Shown: one piece after another, positions 1 through 10,227 of the stretch | Position numbering within the stretch: the stretch's first letter is position 1 | Layout: each line of letters opens with the position of its first letter | Assembly: GCA_905250075.1 (NCBI GenBank) | Contig: CAJNOP010000234.1 | Span: forward strand, 69,723-133,722 | Length of the DNA: 64,000 bases | Reading direction: 5' to 3' | Origin: Rotaria sp. Silwood1 | Taxonomy: Eukaryota > Rotifera > Eurotatoria > Philodinida > Philodinidae | The notes under the pieces: generated by a model | What the model was told of the DNA's origin: nothing | What the model saw: the letters and a program-made list of their open reading frames with translations, nothing else | Database searches by the model: none | Program-made: the position numbers and the translations under genes

Positions 1-500
1 ATGGATCATTATTTCCTTCAGATCAGCACTCACACTCACAGCCTTTCACACAGATACTCATCCCGCTCAAACTAGGGTATAAATATATTTCTACAACAGC
101 TGGATAACGTGCGATTGGAATTTTGGAGAAGAAAACTGGATTGGAGGCTGAATGATGCATGGTCTCTTAATGATTGGAAAGATTGCCATTGAATTATAAT
201 ATAGAAACCTGTTCAGAAATTTTGCCTAAAAACGACTTTGAAAATATATTACTTATAATGAAGCAGTATATTCGATCGAAGTATATAGTTTGTATGGACA
301 CCTGATTCGTAGAACGTGCTTCATATCATGCAAGCGATCTTTTCAATATAAAACGTGAAAAACAAAAAATAACTTCGAGCTCTAACGAGCAAGAATATTT
401 GACAACAATTTGAAAACTTCTCATCATCTTGAAGACATCTTCACTGGATTAAATAAAAAACAGAGTATGGAAAACTAAGCGAAAAATCAATTAGATGATG

Positions 501-547
501 GTTCGGTGTAGATGTAACTTGTTTGGCTCGTGAACACCCACACTCTT
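501..547. repeat. degenerate GT/CA hairpin repeat
   Basis: A weak G-rich arm (cggtgtagatgta) is followed, after a short spacer, by the C-rich arm gaacacccacactc. Same dispersed family as at 935, 2531, 8350 and elsewhere; this is the most degenerate left arm. Confidence 0.45.
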
Positions 548-934
548 TTTCTTTTTGATAATACCACAAATCCCTCTAGATACTTTTGAATTACAGTATA
601 TTCATACGATTGTATGATCGGTAGACTATCTTTCTTTACAATAAAGCATTATGATACAAGAATGTACTACTATGAAAGCTCTAGAGTTGCACTCTCTTTT
701 ACTAGTTTTATTGGAAATGATTTGATTTTTGTAGTATGCTTTCAATGAAAATAACAGTTGTCTTTGCCAGTTCTCACTGTGAGCAACCATAACAACCTAC
801 AGTCTTTCAAAACAGATGAATGCACTAAAAAATCGTATCATTGTGACTTTGATCTCAATATAGCATTAATTTATCGCCAGCTGATTTCATAATAGAAGAC
901 AGAAGCTTTAAAAGTACTTTTTAAAGCTGACATA

Positions 935-977
935 GATGTGGGATGTGGGTTGAGATACGATGAACACCCACACTCAA
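935..977. repeat. degenerate GT/CA hairpin repeat
   Basis: The arm gatgtgggatgtgggttgag is followed by aacacccacactcaac, giving a stem with a short loop. The two flanks carry similar AT-rich words (aaaagtactttttaaa and aaaagtgctttttgaaa), which could be a target duplication or chance. Confidence 0.6.
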
Positions 978-1005
978 CTATAAAAGTGCTTTTTGAAATT
1001 ATGCT

Positions 1006-1054
1006 AGGGTTGCGGGTGAAAATCTAATTTTTAACAATATTCACCCACATCCCG
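1006..1054. repeat. degenerate GT/CA hairpin repeat
   Basis: The arm agggttgcgggtgaa is followed by ttcacccacatcccg after an AT-rich loop. It lies 30 bp from the previous copy. Confidence 0.55.
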
Positions 1055-1199
1055 TTTTTTACTTTTCTTAAGTTGTACGAGTCAAACCATTAGGCGTATT
1101 TCGAACAAGCGTTGACTGGTTTTCATTTTTTTTGTCTGCAGAGTTACTAGTACTGTGGATCGTTTGATGTTGTTTTGACTTGTCCATTTATCGCCAGCT

Positions 1200-2456
1200 T
1201 GTACTGTCGGTAAAAAAAAGTGACATTAAATCTGATGGTGGTCATGTATAGATCTTTTCAAGCAATAATGTTATAATCGGTTTAGCTAGACAATCAGATA
1301 ATGCGCATTTTTCGACGATAATTTATCGATTTCGTATATTTGAATGTCACACAGGCAAGTACACATTTTCCATTACAAATTCCAGTAGCAATCTTTTCGA
1401 ATAAGGTATCAATGCCAATCATTTGAAATATATCAAGTCAGCATTGATATTTTAGTTGCGCTAGTCGTTGATAAAAAGCGGTAATGTTTGCATGACGACC
1501 CCATTGATAAGAAGTGATGATTTGTGGATGAGTATTAGCAATTGATATATCGTCTTTCAACGTGATTTGTTTGTCTTTCTCATCGGTCGCAGTCGGCTGA
1601 AGAAAGAGCAAATTATTAATTTGTGGTATAAGCCAATTCTAATATTGCTCGATAATCATATCTGTATCAAGTACTAATTGATAGCAGATTCTACCTGGCA
1701 GTTCAGTAAATCTTTTCGTTGGCCAATAATTGCCTGCGTTGCATTCGCGATCATAAAAACGAATATACAAATATTCGTTAATCATAACATGAAGAGAACC
1801 TTCAGAAAGCCATTATTGTTTTTCTATTTGTAAAGATATCAAAAGTTTTCTGTACTGACACATAGATGTACTTTACGTAGGTATTTATTCGATCGAGCAT
1901 AGGAAGTATTCATACAACATATAATAACTTTAACTCCTCGAATGCAAGTATCAATTTTACCAAACCCTTATTCACTACCAATCATTTGATCTGAATTCAT
2001 CCAACATGAATAACTTGCTGCTTCTAAAGGATTCTTGAGAGCTTGTTGGGTTCTCCATTGATAAGAGAGAAAAAACCGGTGGCACATGTTTGATTTTTAT
2101 TGAAATATCATCAGGAATAAGGTCACCGGCAGTTACAACTTCTTCTCGAATTATTTTTGCAGCGTCTTGTCGATCGATCTCTTTTCATCGATTTTACGTG
2201 TTATAAATCATTCATTGAGTAGATTCATACATGAATCAGCTTGCAAAGATCACCGTCTCAATTCACTTTCGGAATAACCGAAAAAGTTTGTCAAGTAAAC
2301 GCCAATCATTGTCAACTATTACATGGATTAATTGACATAATTGACATTCCCATTCATTTGGCACATTACTCAATGTTTTGATATCGATTCGTTCAACAGT
2401 ATTTGAACTTGTGCGGTAACATTAGTCAAATTTGTAGCGGCCACATCAACTTGTAC
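1200..2456 (-). pseudogene. relic of ARM-like/double-TIR domain protein
   Basis: Reading the minus strand piecewise through stops and frameshifts recovers two TIR-like domains. The first (about 2080 down to 1700) has YQWRTQQALKN, then SCWMNSDQMIG, then GKIDTCIRGVKVIICCMN, then YIRFYDRECN. The second (about 1540 down to 1215) has TSYQWGRHANITAFYQRL, LDIFQMIG, DTLFEKIATGICNGKCVL and AKPIITLLLEK. These follow the TIR order of the first strand with Q-W, the W-x-D/N-x-x-Q-M loop, the I-R/C-x-x-K-V strand and the P-I-I-P/T-L-L strand. An upstream stretch (WECQLCQLIHVIVDNDWRLL, about 2340) resembles the helical repeats that often precede TIR in rotifer proteins. At least four in-frame stops and several frame changes show that the gene is dead. 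TIR domains act in immune adaptors and as NADases; activity here is moot. Confidence 0.72.
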
Positions 2457-2530
2457 ATCAAGATTAGTTGTCTATATGAAAATTAGAAAAATAATATAAA
2501 TTCGTATTACGATGTATTCATATGAGACAA

Positions 2531-2580
2531 GCGTGTAGGTAGGGGTGGTTGTGGATGTGGGTTTGAGCTACACCCACACC
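2531..2580. repeat. degenerate GT/CA hairpin repeat
   Basis: The G-rich arm aggggtggttgtggatgtgg is followed closely by ctacacccacacc. Confidence 0.65.
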
Positions 2581-2964
2581 TTCTGGAAATAAAACTTGAG
2601 TACTTTGAACACAATGACACGTACCTCGAGCTGAGAATAATACAATAATTTGTTTTGTGAATTAAAAAGAGCACCATTTCAAATGTTGAATCTTGGTCTA
2701 AGACTTTATTCGTTAGATTCCTGCACATTTTACTTTCCAGGAGTCTTGATTTCAGAAAAACAGAAAATACTGTTTCAGAAAAAAGTTAGAAATTTATACT
2801 TGGAACTTGATGGATTTTGAAAATATGAATAGGAGAGAAACTGAATGTAGAATAAATCCAACAACGTTTCTAGATTATTGGTGAATGGATAATGCATTCT
2901 AGATGATTTGGTCATTCATTAGAAAACACGTACATGCAACAGCAAAACATATTCCCATCAATAC

Positions 2965-2970
2965 TTTATT
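2965..2970 (-). terminator. putative poly(A) signal AATAAA
   Basis: The plus-strand tttatt reads AATAAA on the minus strand, about 65 nt past the stop codon of the large TPR protein. Confidence 0.45.
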
Positions 2971-3032
2971 CTTATAATGATGATATTCAAACGAAAAGAA
3001 GTACATTTCAAAAGTCAACTGGATTCATTGAG

Positions 3033-6000
3033 TTATATCTTAAGTTCTTCTGAAAGTCTTTTAATATTCGATTTCATCTTTCTTAGATTATCATGTTCAG
3101 ATGAGTGACATTTCGTGAAGATAGCTAATGCTTGTTGATAGTAATCAAGTGCCAACGTAGGTTTATGAAGCTTTTCGTATATTTCGCCTATATTTGATAA
3201 ACCATCGCCAATGTCTTCATGATCTGGTTGTAGAACTTTGAGACGCATCATAAAACAGTTCTGTTCATGTGTGAGAGCGAGTTCATGGTTCCTTCTTGTT
3301 TTTTGTACTTGTGACAAACATGTTAGTGCGTGAGCAATGGAAAGATCTTGTCGAGGTGACGTAGTTTCTTTAATTAATAAACATCTTTCCAAATATTCAA
3401 TAGCTAGACTGAATTGAGACTCTCGATTCAAGTTAGCAGCGATCCAGTATAGACAATCAGCTATTTCAATAGGATCATTGGAAATATATTCTTCAAATAT
3501 GATCAATGCTTGTTGATAGAAGTCGAGAGATTCGTCATATTCCTCTTGCTTAAACAGAGTATGACCAATGTTCTTGAGAGTATTAGCAATTGTGAACTGA
3601 TCACTAGATGAGTTAGCTTTGAGAATCGTCAACGCTTCGTGTTGGAATTCGAGAGCCTCATCATATTTCTCTTGTTCTTTTAAAGTTTGAGCCATGTTAC
3701 TCAAACAAATAGCGGTATTCGAATGACTGGGTGAATGCTTCTGGTAAAACATTAGTGCTCGAGTATAAAAATCCAGAGCTTCATCATATTTTTCTTGATC
3801 ATTCAGTATATAGCCAATGTAATGCATACATTGAGCAAGCCTTTCATGACCAGATGGATGATAATACTCATAGATTGTTAATGCTCGTTGATAGAAATTG
3901 AGAGCTTCATCGGGCTTTTCTTGCTTATGCAGGACGTTACCGATGTATTGCAGACTTTCAGCAATATCAACATGCCCAGATGGATAGCACTTTTCGAGGA
4001 TTGTTAGAGCTTTTTGGAAACATTGCAGAGCTAGATCGTATTTCTTTTGACGAATGTAAATATCACCGATGCCGTTCAAGCTATTTGCAATTGTTTCATG
4101 GCAAGAAGAATATTTTCCCTCTCGAATGACCAATGCTCTCTGTTGAAACTCAATGGCTTCTTCGTACCTTTTTTGCTCTCTCAGATTATCAGCAATATTT
4201 ATGAGACCATTAGCAATATCAACAGGATTCAATGGGCAACCTTTTTCGTGGATTGCCAGTGCCCGTTGGTCGAACTTGAGGGCTTCATTATATTTCTTTT
4301 GTTTATAGAGAATAGTAGCAATGTTGCTCAAACTGTAAGCAATATTAACATGATCAGAATGATAATGATGCTCTCGTATCATTAATGCTCGTTGTTGAAA
4401 CTCCATAGCTTCATCGTACTTTTCTTGTTCGCTTAGAGTATTGGCAATATTTCTCAGGCTATCAACGATATCATCATGGTTAGTTGTATCGAATTTCTCT
4501 CGAAATGTTAGTGCTCGTAGATGGAAGTCAATAGCTTCATCATACTTTCTTTGTTCATAAAGAGCTCTTCCAATGTTGCCCAGCACGGTAGCGATGCCAA
4601 TATCACTAAATGGATTGAATTTCTCTCGGATATCTAATGATCGTTGATAGAAATGAATAGCTTCATCATATTTCTCTTGGCTATATAAAACATTACCAAT
4701 AGAATTCAGACTCCTAGCGATGTCGATATGTAAAAGTTCATGATATGTTTCTTGAATAGTCAAAGATTTTTGATAAAACTGAAGAGCTTCATCGAACTTC
4801 TTTTGTTCGTATAGAGCACTACCAATAGAGTTTAAAGTATGAGAAGTTTCAATGTGACCATCAGGATACGATTTCTCTTGCATTGAAAGTGCTCGTCGAT
4901 AATAGTGAATAGCTTCGTCATACTTTCTTTCATTGTACAAAACATGACCGATACGATTCATAGTATTGGATATGATGACACAGTTTGATGGATAATATTT
5001 CTCTTGAATTTCTAATGCTTTTTGATGATATTCAATCGCTTCAATAAAACGTTTTTGTAGACGGCATGTTGTACCAAGATTATCTAGGGTTGCTGCAATC
5101 TCCACATGACTATTTCGATAATACTTTTCTTGTGTTTCCAGTGCACGTTGATAGAACTTCAAGGCTTCATCATACTTTTTCTGTTCAATGAGAACATTAC
5201 CGATGTGATTAAGGCTATTAGAAATCTCATTCTGGCATGATGAACAATGTTTTTCTTGTACTTCAAGTGCTCGTTGATGATAATCGAGAGCTTCATCATA
5301 TTTTTCCTGCTTGCATAATATAATCCCAATATTGTTCATATAAAATGCAATGGAAGAATGATTAGATGAAGTGTATTTTTTGATAGTTGCGAGTGCTCTT
5401 TGTTGGAAATCAATAGCCTCACTGTATTTTCCTTTCCCATATAGGTTGTTGCCAATATTGTTGAGACTCGTGGCCATTGAAGCATGACCTAACGGATAAT
5501 AGCTCTGCTGCATCGTTAGTGCTCGTTGACAATAGCATAGAGATTCATCATATTTTGATTGACAAATTAATACATGAGAGATGAAATTAAGAGTTTCAGA
5601 GATGTTTGCATGATAATGTGGATAATATTTCTCTTGAAGTACTAGTGCTCTCTTATGGAAATCTAAAGCTTCAGTATACATTCCTCGTTCACTTTGTACG
5701 TAGCCAATGTTGTTTAGAATACAAGTTATGCCTTTATGACCTGGGAAAAGATATTTCTGTAGGATTTGCAGTCCTCGCTCATACAACATCACAGTTTTTT
5801 TATATTGTCCTTGTCCATAGTGAACGTGTCCCATTCCATTAAGATTATCAGCGATATCGACATGATCAAATGGATAATATTTTTGCAGGATTGTCATAGC
5901 TTGTTCATAAGTCTTAAGAGCTTCATCATATTTTCCTCTAAGATAGAGAATGTAACCTATGCTGGCGAGAGTAGAGGCGGTGTATACATGACCATTTGGA

Positions 6001-8117
6001 TAATATCTGCTACAGACTGAGATAGATCGTTGACAGAAATCGAATGCTTCATCGTATTTTCTTTGATATGTGAGAACTTTACCAATATAGTGAAGGCTAA
6101 CAGCAATATCGATATGCGGAAACTGATAATATTCTTCAAGCATTTCCAAAGCTTGTTGATGAACAACGAATGCTTCTTCATACTGGGCTTTTTGGAAGAG
6201 AATTTCTCCTAAACTGCGGAGAATAGTAGCAATAGGAACATAGCCATCCAGATTAATTTTGTCTATTTGCAATCTTCCACTTTCCCGTATGTTTCGACAG
6301 AGTTCTAGCAAATTTCTTCGGGTCCATCGTTCGTCATTAAGTTCTGCTTTATTTATCTCATGTTTCGGTGAAAACTGCAAAGAGATGCGTTGACACCCTG
6401 TAGCACAAAGCCATTGAGAATTCGATTGAATTAATTCTTTTGACTCCAATGGAGTCGTAGAGCACGGCGCTGAAACACGACTCCACAGACTGCTAGACTG
6501 GTGATTTGGTGAATAGGATTTATCGAAGTTGACAGAAGAATAATACTCCTTATGTATTGCCAATGCTCGTTCATAATAATCCTGAGCTTCTTCATAATTT
6601 CCTTCCAGATACGTAATTTCACCAATATTAAAGAGTATATCTGCTGAATCTTTGATCCGTGTTGGTTTGGAGTTGGTCATCCGATCATAAGCCCACTCAT
6701 AATATTTTCGTGCTCTAGTCCATTCTCCTTTCCATTGAAGAACTTCACCAAGACTACGTTCAAGCTTCGCGAGGTCTTCACTATTGCTATTAGAATCGTA
6801 TAATAAATGTTGAAAGAAATGTTGTGATTGATTCCATTGACCCATATCACACATCAATCGTCCAAATAGAATTTTGATACTCAAATCTTGTATTTGACGA
6901 TGTGAGTCTTTTATATATTTTTCTTTGATAAGTTGACCTTCATTTGATGCACTCATTTCTATCAACCAAATTTCTTCCTCTTTTTTCACACTGTCCAATC
7001 GAAAAGTAATATTTGCATCGAAGAGAACTTCCTTTTGTTCTTCATATGATGTTTCATTGAATTGAGTAATGTCAGCAACAATAGCACAGTTGTTAAGTTG
7101 TCTTAGGTCACATTGAATTGCTAGAAGAACAGCAGTGAGATTAGTTTGTTTGGAAGGTTTCATTGCTTGGTTGACTGCAGCTGAACGAAGAATATTTGTT
7201 GTCAAAAACCCATTGACGGTAACCAGTTTACCTTCGTTTTCTTTGAATTTCTCGATTTGATCATTGGTCAATTTTATCCCTTGATAGGTAATCAGTATTT
7301 CTTTACCAGATCGAACTAATTTTTGATGTTCTCGGACGAGACTTTCGGACAGATCTTTCATAAAATACCGAAAAGTATAGAGCTCGTCGAAGTCTTTAAT
7401 TCTCAAAGCTTTGCTGATGATTCTGTAGAGAAAAGATTTCTTTAAATACCATCGAAGAGCTTCTTCTGATCGATATTCATTTTCAAATTTGCTAATCATT
7501 TCCAATTCTTTGGTATTGTCCAGATAATAAAAACGACATGCATCGATCATTTCACGTTTGGCTTCTTCATCATATGGTAATTGAAAGAGAACATCACGAT
7601 AAAATTGAAACCACAGAAGATCCGCCGTTTGCTTTGATAGATTTTTTGTCACGTATTCATCGTGATCGAAGAAGCTAAAGGTTTTTGAGTGTTGTTCTAG
7701 AGAATCAACTTGCTCTTGTATTGATAAGCATAATAAGTCGAGTTTATTATAGATTCCAATCAGTTTTGGATGTTCAAGAACTATATGTTGATGATCGATT
7801 TTTTCCGAATTGAAGATAAAGATGTATTCAATTTGAGATAGTCTCGTAATATGAGGTAATATTTTTGATAAGTCAGTAGTCGAAGCGACCAGAAAAACTT
7901 TTTCATTATGAATCGATTGTATGAAATTAATGCAAGGTTTGAGTTCACCATGAAATACAACATAATCATTAATTTGATGTAGTTGTTTCTTTGTTTGAAT
8001 TTCATGATTATTAGATTCCACATTGGAGTCGAACCAAATCAGAGTGATGTCTTCTTTGTTGCTAGTTCTGCTCATCAATTCCGATGAATTTTTCAAGATA
8101 ATAGAACGTGTTGCCAT
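3033..8117 (-). CDS. degenerate ADP-ribosyltransferase with 25-repeat TPR array
   Basis: A 1694-residue intronless protein. I start it at the ATG at 8117 (MATRSIIL); the frame runs further upstream only through the N gap. Residues 10-130 form an alpha/beta domain (ITLIWFD, KVFLVAS, YIFIFNS) shared with the ART-TPR genes at 28-46 kb. Residues about 150-390 align with their ART domain, but key positions differ: Q279 sits where the others have the NAD-binding Arg (TYQG against YRGQ), the STS-type segment is GFLTTN against SFLSAT, and the ExE is Q361-K-E363. Catalysis is therefore doubtful. A TPR near residues 490-560 and a non-TPR insert precede 25 consecutive 42-residue kinesin-light-chain-type TPRs with the core KYDEALxFYQRAL, ending at ELKI. 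The likely role is a large protein-binding scaffold. The family assignment is solid; loss of activity is inferred from motifs. Confidence 0.9.
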   Translation of the reverse strand: MATRSIILKNSSELMSRTSNKEDITLIWFDSNVESNNHEIQTKKQLHQINDYVVFHGELKPCINFIQSIHNEKVFLVASTTDLSKILPHITRLSQIEYIFIFNSEKIDHQHIVLEHPKLIGIYNKLDLLCLSIQEQVDSLEQHSKTFSFFDHDEYVTKNLSKQTADLLWFQFYRDVLFQLPYDEEAKREMIDACRFYYLDNTKELEMISKFENEYRSEEALRWYLKKSFLYRIISKALRIKDFDELYTFRYFMKDLSESLVREHQKLVRSGKEILITYQGIKLTNDQIEKFKENEGKLVTVNGFLTTNILRSAAVNQAMKPSKQTNLTAVLLAIQCDLRQLNNCAIVADITQFNETSYEEQKEVLFDANITFRLDSVKKEEEIWLIEMSASNEGQLIKEKYIKDSHRQIQDLSIKILFGRLMCDMGQWNQSQHFFQHLLYDSNSNSEDLAKLERSLGEVLQWKGEWTRARKYYEWAYDRMTNSKPTRIKDSADILFNIGEITYLEGNYEEAQDYYERALAIHKEYYSSVNFDKSYSPNHQSSSLWSRVSAPCSTTPLESKELIQSNSQWLCATGCQRISLQFSPKHEINKAELNDERWTRRNLLELCRNIRESGRLQIDKINLDGYVPIATILRSLGEILFQKAQYEEAFVVHQQALEMLEEYYQFPHIDIAVSLHYIGKVLTYQRKYDEAFDFCQRSISVCSRYYPNGHVYTASTLASIGYILYLRGKYDEALKTYEQAMTILQKYYPFDHVDIADNLNGMGHVHYGQGQYKKTVMLYERGLQILQKYLFPGHKGITCILNNIGYVQSERGMYTEALDFHKRALVLQEKYYPHYHANISETLNFISHVLICQSKYDESLCYCQRALTMQQSYYPLGHASMATSLNNIGNNLYGKGKYSEAIDFQQRALATIKKYTSSNHSSIAFYMNNIGIILCKQEKYDEALDYHQRALEVQEKHCSSCQNEISNSLNHIGNVLIEQKKYDEALKFYQRALETQEKYYRNSHVEIAATLDNLGTTCRLQKRFIEAIEYHQKALEIQEKYYPSNCVIISNTMNRIGHVLYNERKYDEAIHYYRRALSMQEKSYPDGHIETSHTLNSIGSALYEQKKFDEALQFYQKSLTIQETYHELLHIDIARSLNSIGNVLYSQEKYDEAIHFYQRSLDIREKFNPFSDIGIATVLGNIGRALYEQRKYDEAIDFHLRALTFREKFDTTNHDDIVDSLRNIANTLSEQEKYDEAMEFQQRALMIREHHYHSDHVNIAYSLSNIATILYKQKKYNEALKFDQRALAIHEKGCPLNPVDIANGLINIADNLREQKRYEEAIEFQQRALVIREGKYSSCHETIANSLNGIGDIYIRQKKYDLALQCFQKALTILEKCYPSGHVDIAESLQYIGNVLHKQEKPDEALNFYQRALTIYEYYHPSGHERLAQCMHYIGYILNDQEKYDEALDFYTRALMFYQKHSPSHSNTAICLSNMAQTLKEQEKYDEALEFQHEALTILKANSSSDQFTIANTLKNIGHTLFKQEEYDESLDFYQQALIIFEEYISNDPIEIADCLYWIAANLNRESQFSLAIEYLERCLLIKETTSPRQDLSIAHALTCLSQVQKTRRNHELALTHEQNCFMMRLKVLQPDHEDIGDGLSNIGEIYEKLHKPTLALDYYQQALAIFTKCHSSEHDNLRKMKSNIKRLSEELKI
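3084..6230 (-). repeat. 25 tandem 126-bp TPR-coding repeats
   Basis: Consecutive 42-codon units inside the large TPR gene, in one frame without a break; one unit (HSNTAI region, about 3700) has 41 codons. Consensus per unit: A-x-x-L-N-x-I-G-x-x-L, then K-Y-D-E-A-L-x-F-Y-Q-R-A-L. Identity between neighbouring units is partial, so this is an old expansion rather than a recent satellite. Confidence 0.9.
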
Positions 8118-8125
8118 GGATGATA

Positions 8126-8229
8126 AAAGCACCAAGGTTATTGTTTGATGGAAATGGCAAACATTTAGTTCTNNNNNNNNNNAAAGCACCAAGGTTATTG
8201 TTTGATGGAAATGGCAAACATTTAGTTCT
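8126..8229. other. assembly gap (10 N) with duplicated 47-bp flanks
   Basis: The N-run is 8173-8182. The 47 bp before it (8126-8172) are repeated exactly after it (8183-8229). This looks like two contig ends that overlap but were not merged, so the real locus probably has one copy and no gap. It lies just upstream of the start codon of the large TPR gene. Confidence 0.85.
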
Positions 8230-8349
8230 ATTAGAAAACAATTGTTTTAAAGTCTTGCTATTGTGAAAGAGGCTTTCGATTCCTAGATGACAAGAAATGT
8301 ATAGGCATCCGAGTCACTTTCTGTGTCATCGGTAAATTGAAAGTCAAAA

Positions 8350-8442
8350 GGGTGTGGTGGGGCGTGGGCGTGAGTGTGGGTATGGGTGGGTATAGGTGTG
8401 GGATTGTAAGATTTCGCTTCAGTGGTACTCACATCCACACCC
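8350..8442. repeat. GT/CA hairpin repeat, long G-rich arm
   Basis: The longest G-rich arm of the family: about 55 bp of ggtgtggtggggcgtgggcg-type sequence, then a spacer, then actcacatccacaccc. Several G-runs could also form a quadruplex. Confidence 0.7.
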
Positions 8443-9582
8443 TAAAGTCAAATATTAGAAAAATATCTAAATAAAGTCCAAGACTGCTATAAAAATATGA
8501 AATCGATCTATTAAGGATAAATTTTTTTAATGATGAAATTTTCAAGAAAGCAACAGTAAACATTTCTGTCTGAGAGAATGTGTATTGAACAAAGAAAAAT
8601 TGAAATGGACAGGTCTGAAAGGTCGATAATCAGAGACTTGAGAATCTCGAAGAATTATTTTTAGCGCTTCTACGATACTTAGTATTTCAGTTCATATATC
8701 TGAAAGTTTATAAAACCAATCTGATCCTTACAAATAGCAATAGATAAGACTATCCTAGGAAGTCGAAGTGTACATCATTCGTATCTAAAAACCAAAACAT
8801 CGATTTCTGCTCGTGTGAGAATAAGTAAGCAAAGCAGAAAGAAGCAGTTACTATCATCTCTCTATGTGACTCTACTTACCAATTAAAGTGTGATTGGTGA
8901 AATAAGCAAATATGTATATATATGCTCGTTGATCGTCTATGTGACGGTAATATCATTGACATGAAATGATCGGGTTTTTTCCAACTTGCAAAATATTTAT
9001 GTGCACGAAGGAAGTATGTTTTCTCTTGCCATGTGACTATACTGCGTAATAGGGACTCGTCACGCCATTGATTCTGTTCTGTTCATGTGCATCATTAATC
9101 GTTTCTAATTTACCCTCTACCTGTATGCGCAGCGGGGTCTTCTTCAAATGCATTACAATGCAGTTTTGCCAGCACCAAACTTCTTCCGAAAGTTTTTCAA
9201 GAAGAAACAACGTTAAAGATTTCAAGTTTGATTCTAGTCAATCAAATAGGAATTAAGTGAGACGAGACATAAATGACTTGAAAATATGCTGATTATTATT
9301 CATTTTAGTTATAATCATCGTTGCTGAAGAGCGTACAAGTTTGATGCGCGTGTAGTATGTTTCCCGTTACAGTTTCATAAAAGAGAAACACAACGCTCAC
9401 AATTGAAGACTATTTTATGAATAAAATTATGTGCTTTGGCTGAAACTGAAGAGTGAACGAAGATTCATATCTAATCGATTCCGTGATCGAATATTCGAGT
9501 TTATTAAGGAAACCAAAATGCAGAGAAGCATATGTAGAAATATTCTGTTGAGTCTAGTCACTTAAAAATTTTGTTAATGCAT

Positions 9583-9663
9583 AAGTGTGAATGTGGATGT
9601 GAGCGCAGACGTGTATGTCGATGTAGAGAAAAAGTACATCCACACAGCCACACCCCATACCCG
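9583..9663. repeat. GT/CA hairpin repeat
   Basis: The G-rich arm gtgtgaatgtggatgtgagc is followed by tacatccacacagccacacc. Confidence 0.65.
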
Positions 9664-10227
9664 ATGGGCTTCATTATACATTCAATTATTTTACTAATCA
9701 ATTATTAAATTGACTAATTTTATAATTATTTTATTTACTGACTATAAATCATAGTCCCATAATAAATTGCACAGTAACAAATCGATTGGCCACGACTCGT
9801 ACATACGGGCTTCTTACGAATTTTGTATATTTACCTTTTCGATCCAAGATTAACTTAATTTATTTTAGATGCAAAGTTTTAACAATATGATTTGTTTTGC
9901 GTTGTCATGCTGATGTGAGTTGTCAAAAATGCATAGTGATCATATTATTTCTCATTTTCAGGAGTAGCAGTGTTTCTTCGCGGCACTTCACGAGTTTCAT
10001 GATGTACCTTCTAGAGAGAACGAATAAGCTCTCTTATTTTTTATTGTGATCGATAGTCATGTCCTTGACGTAGAAAAAAAACTAAAACTAAATAACTACC
10101 TTTATTTGTATGATGACGAAGCAAAATTTATTCCATATATATATATATATGATGTGTGTCTTTCATTCTTGAAGAAGCATAAAAACCCTATTCTATTGTA
10201 TTTTTTCGGACGACATAGTGATAAAAA

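Larger units (their letters stand above)
1..1199. other. gene-poor AT-rich left end
   Basis: No convincing coding frame was found on either strand. The stretch contains three of the dispersed G-rich/C-rich hairpins listed separately. Its right end borders the degraded TIR gene, and weakly coding-like minus-strand sequence may extend a little below 1200. Confidence 0.5.
2457..3032. other. intergenic, 3' flank of large TPR gene
   Basis: No credible gene. Holds one GT/CA hairpin and the likely poly(A) signal of the minus-strand TPR gene. Confidence 0.5.
8230..10227. other. intergenic region
   Basis: No gene recognised. Contains two GT/CA hairpins (8350 and 9583) and a short TA microsatellite near 10135-10152. 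Short open frames around 9037-9256 exist on both strands but have no recognisable product. Confidence 0.5.

Noticed and set aside
4047-6212. Antisense frames opposite the TPR repeats
   Set aside because: Shadows of the 126-bp repeat; codon use and repeat pattern support only the minus strand.
9037-9256. Overlapping 62-codon frames on both strands
   Set aside because: No ATG with sensible context, no motif, and both strands open equally.
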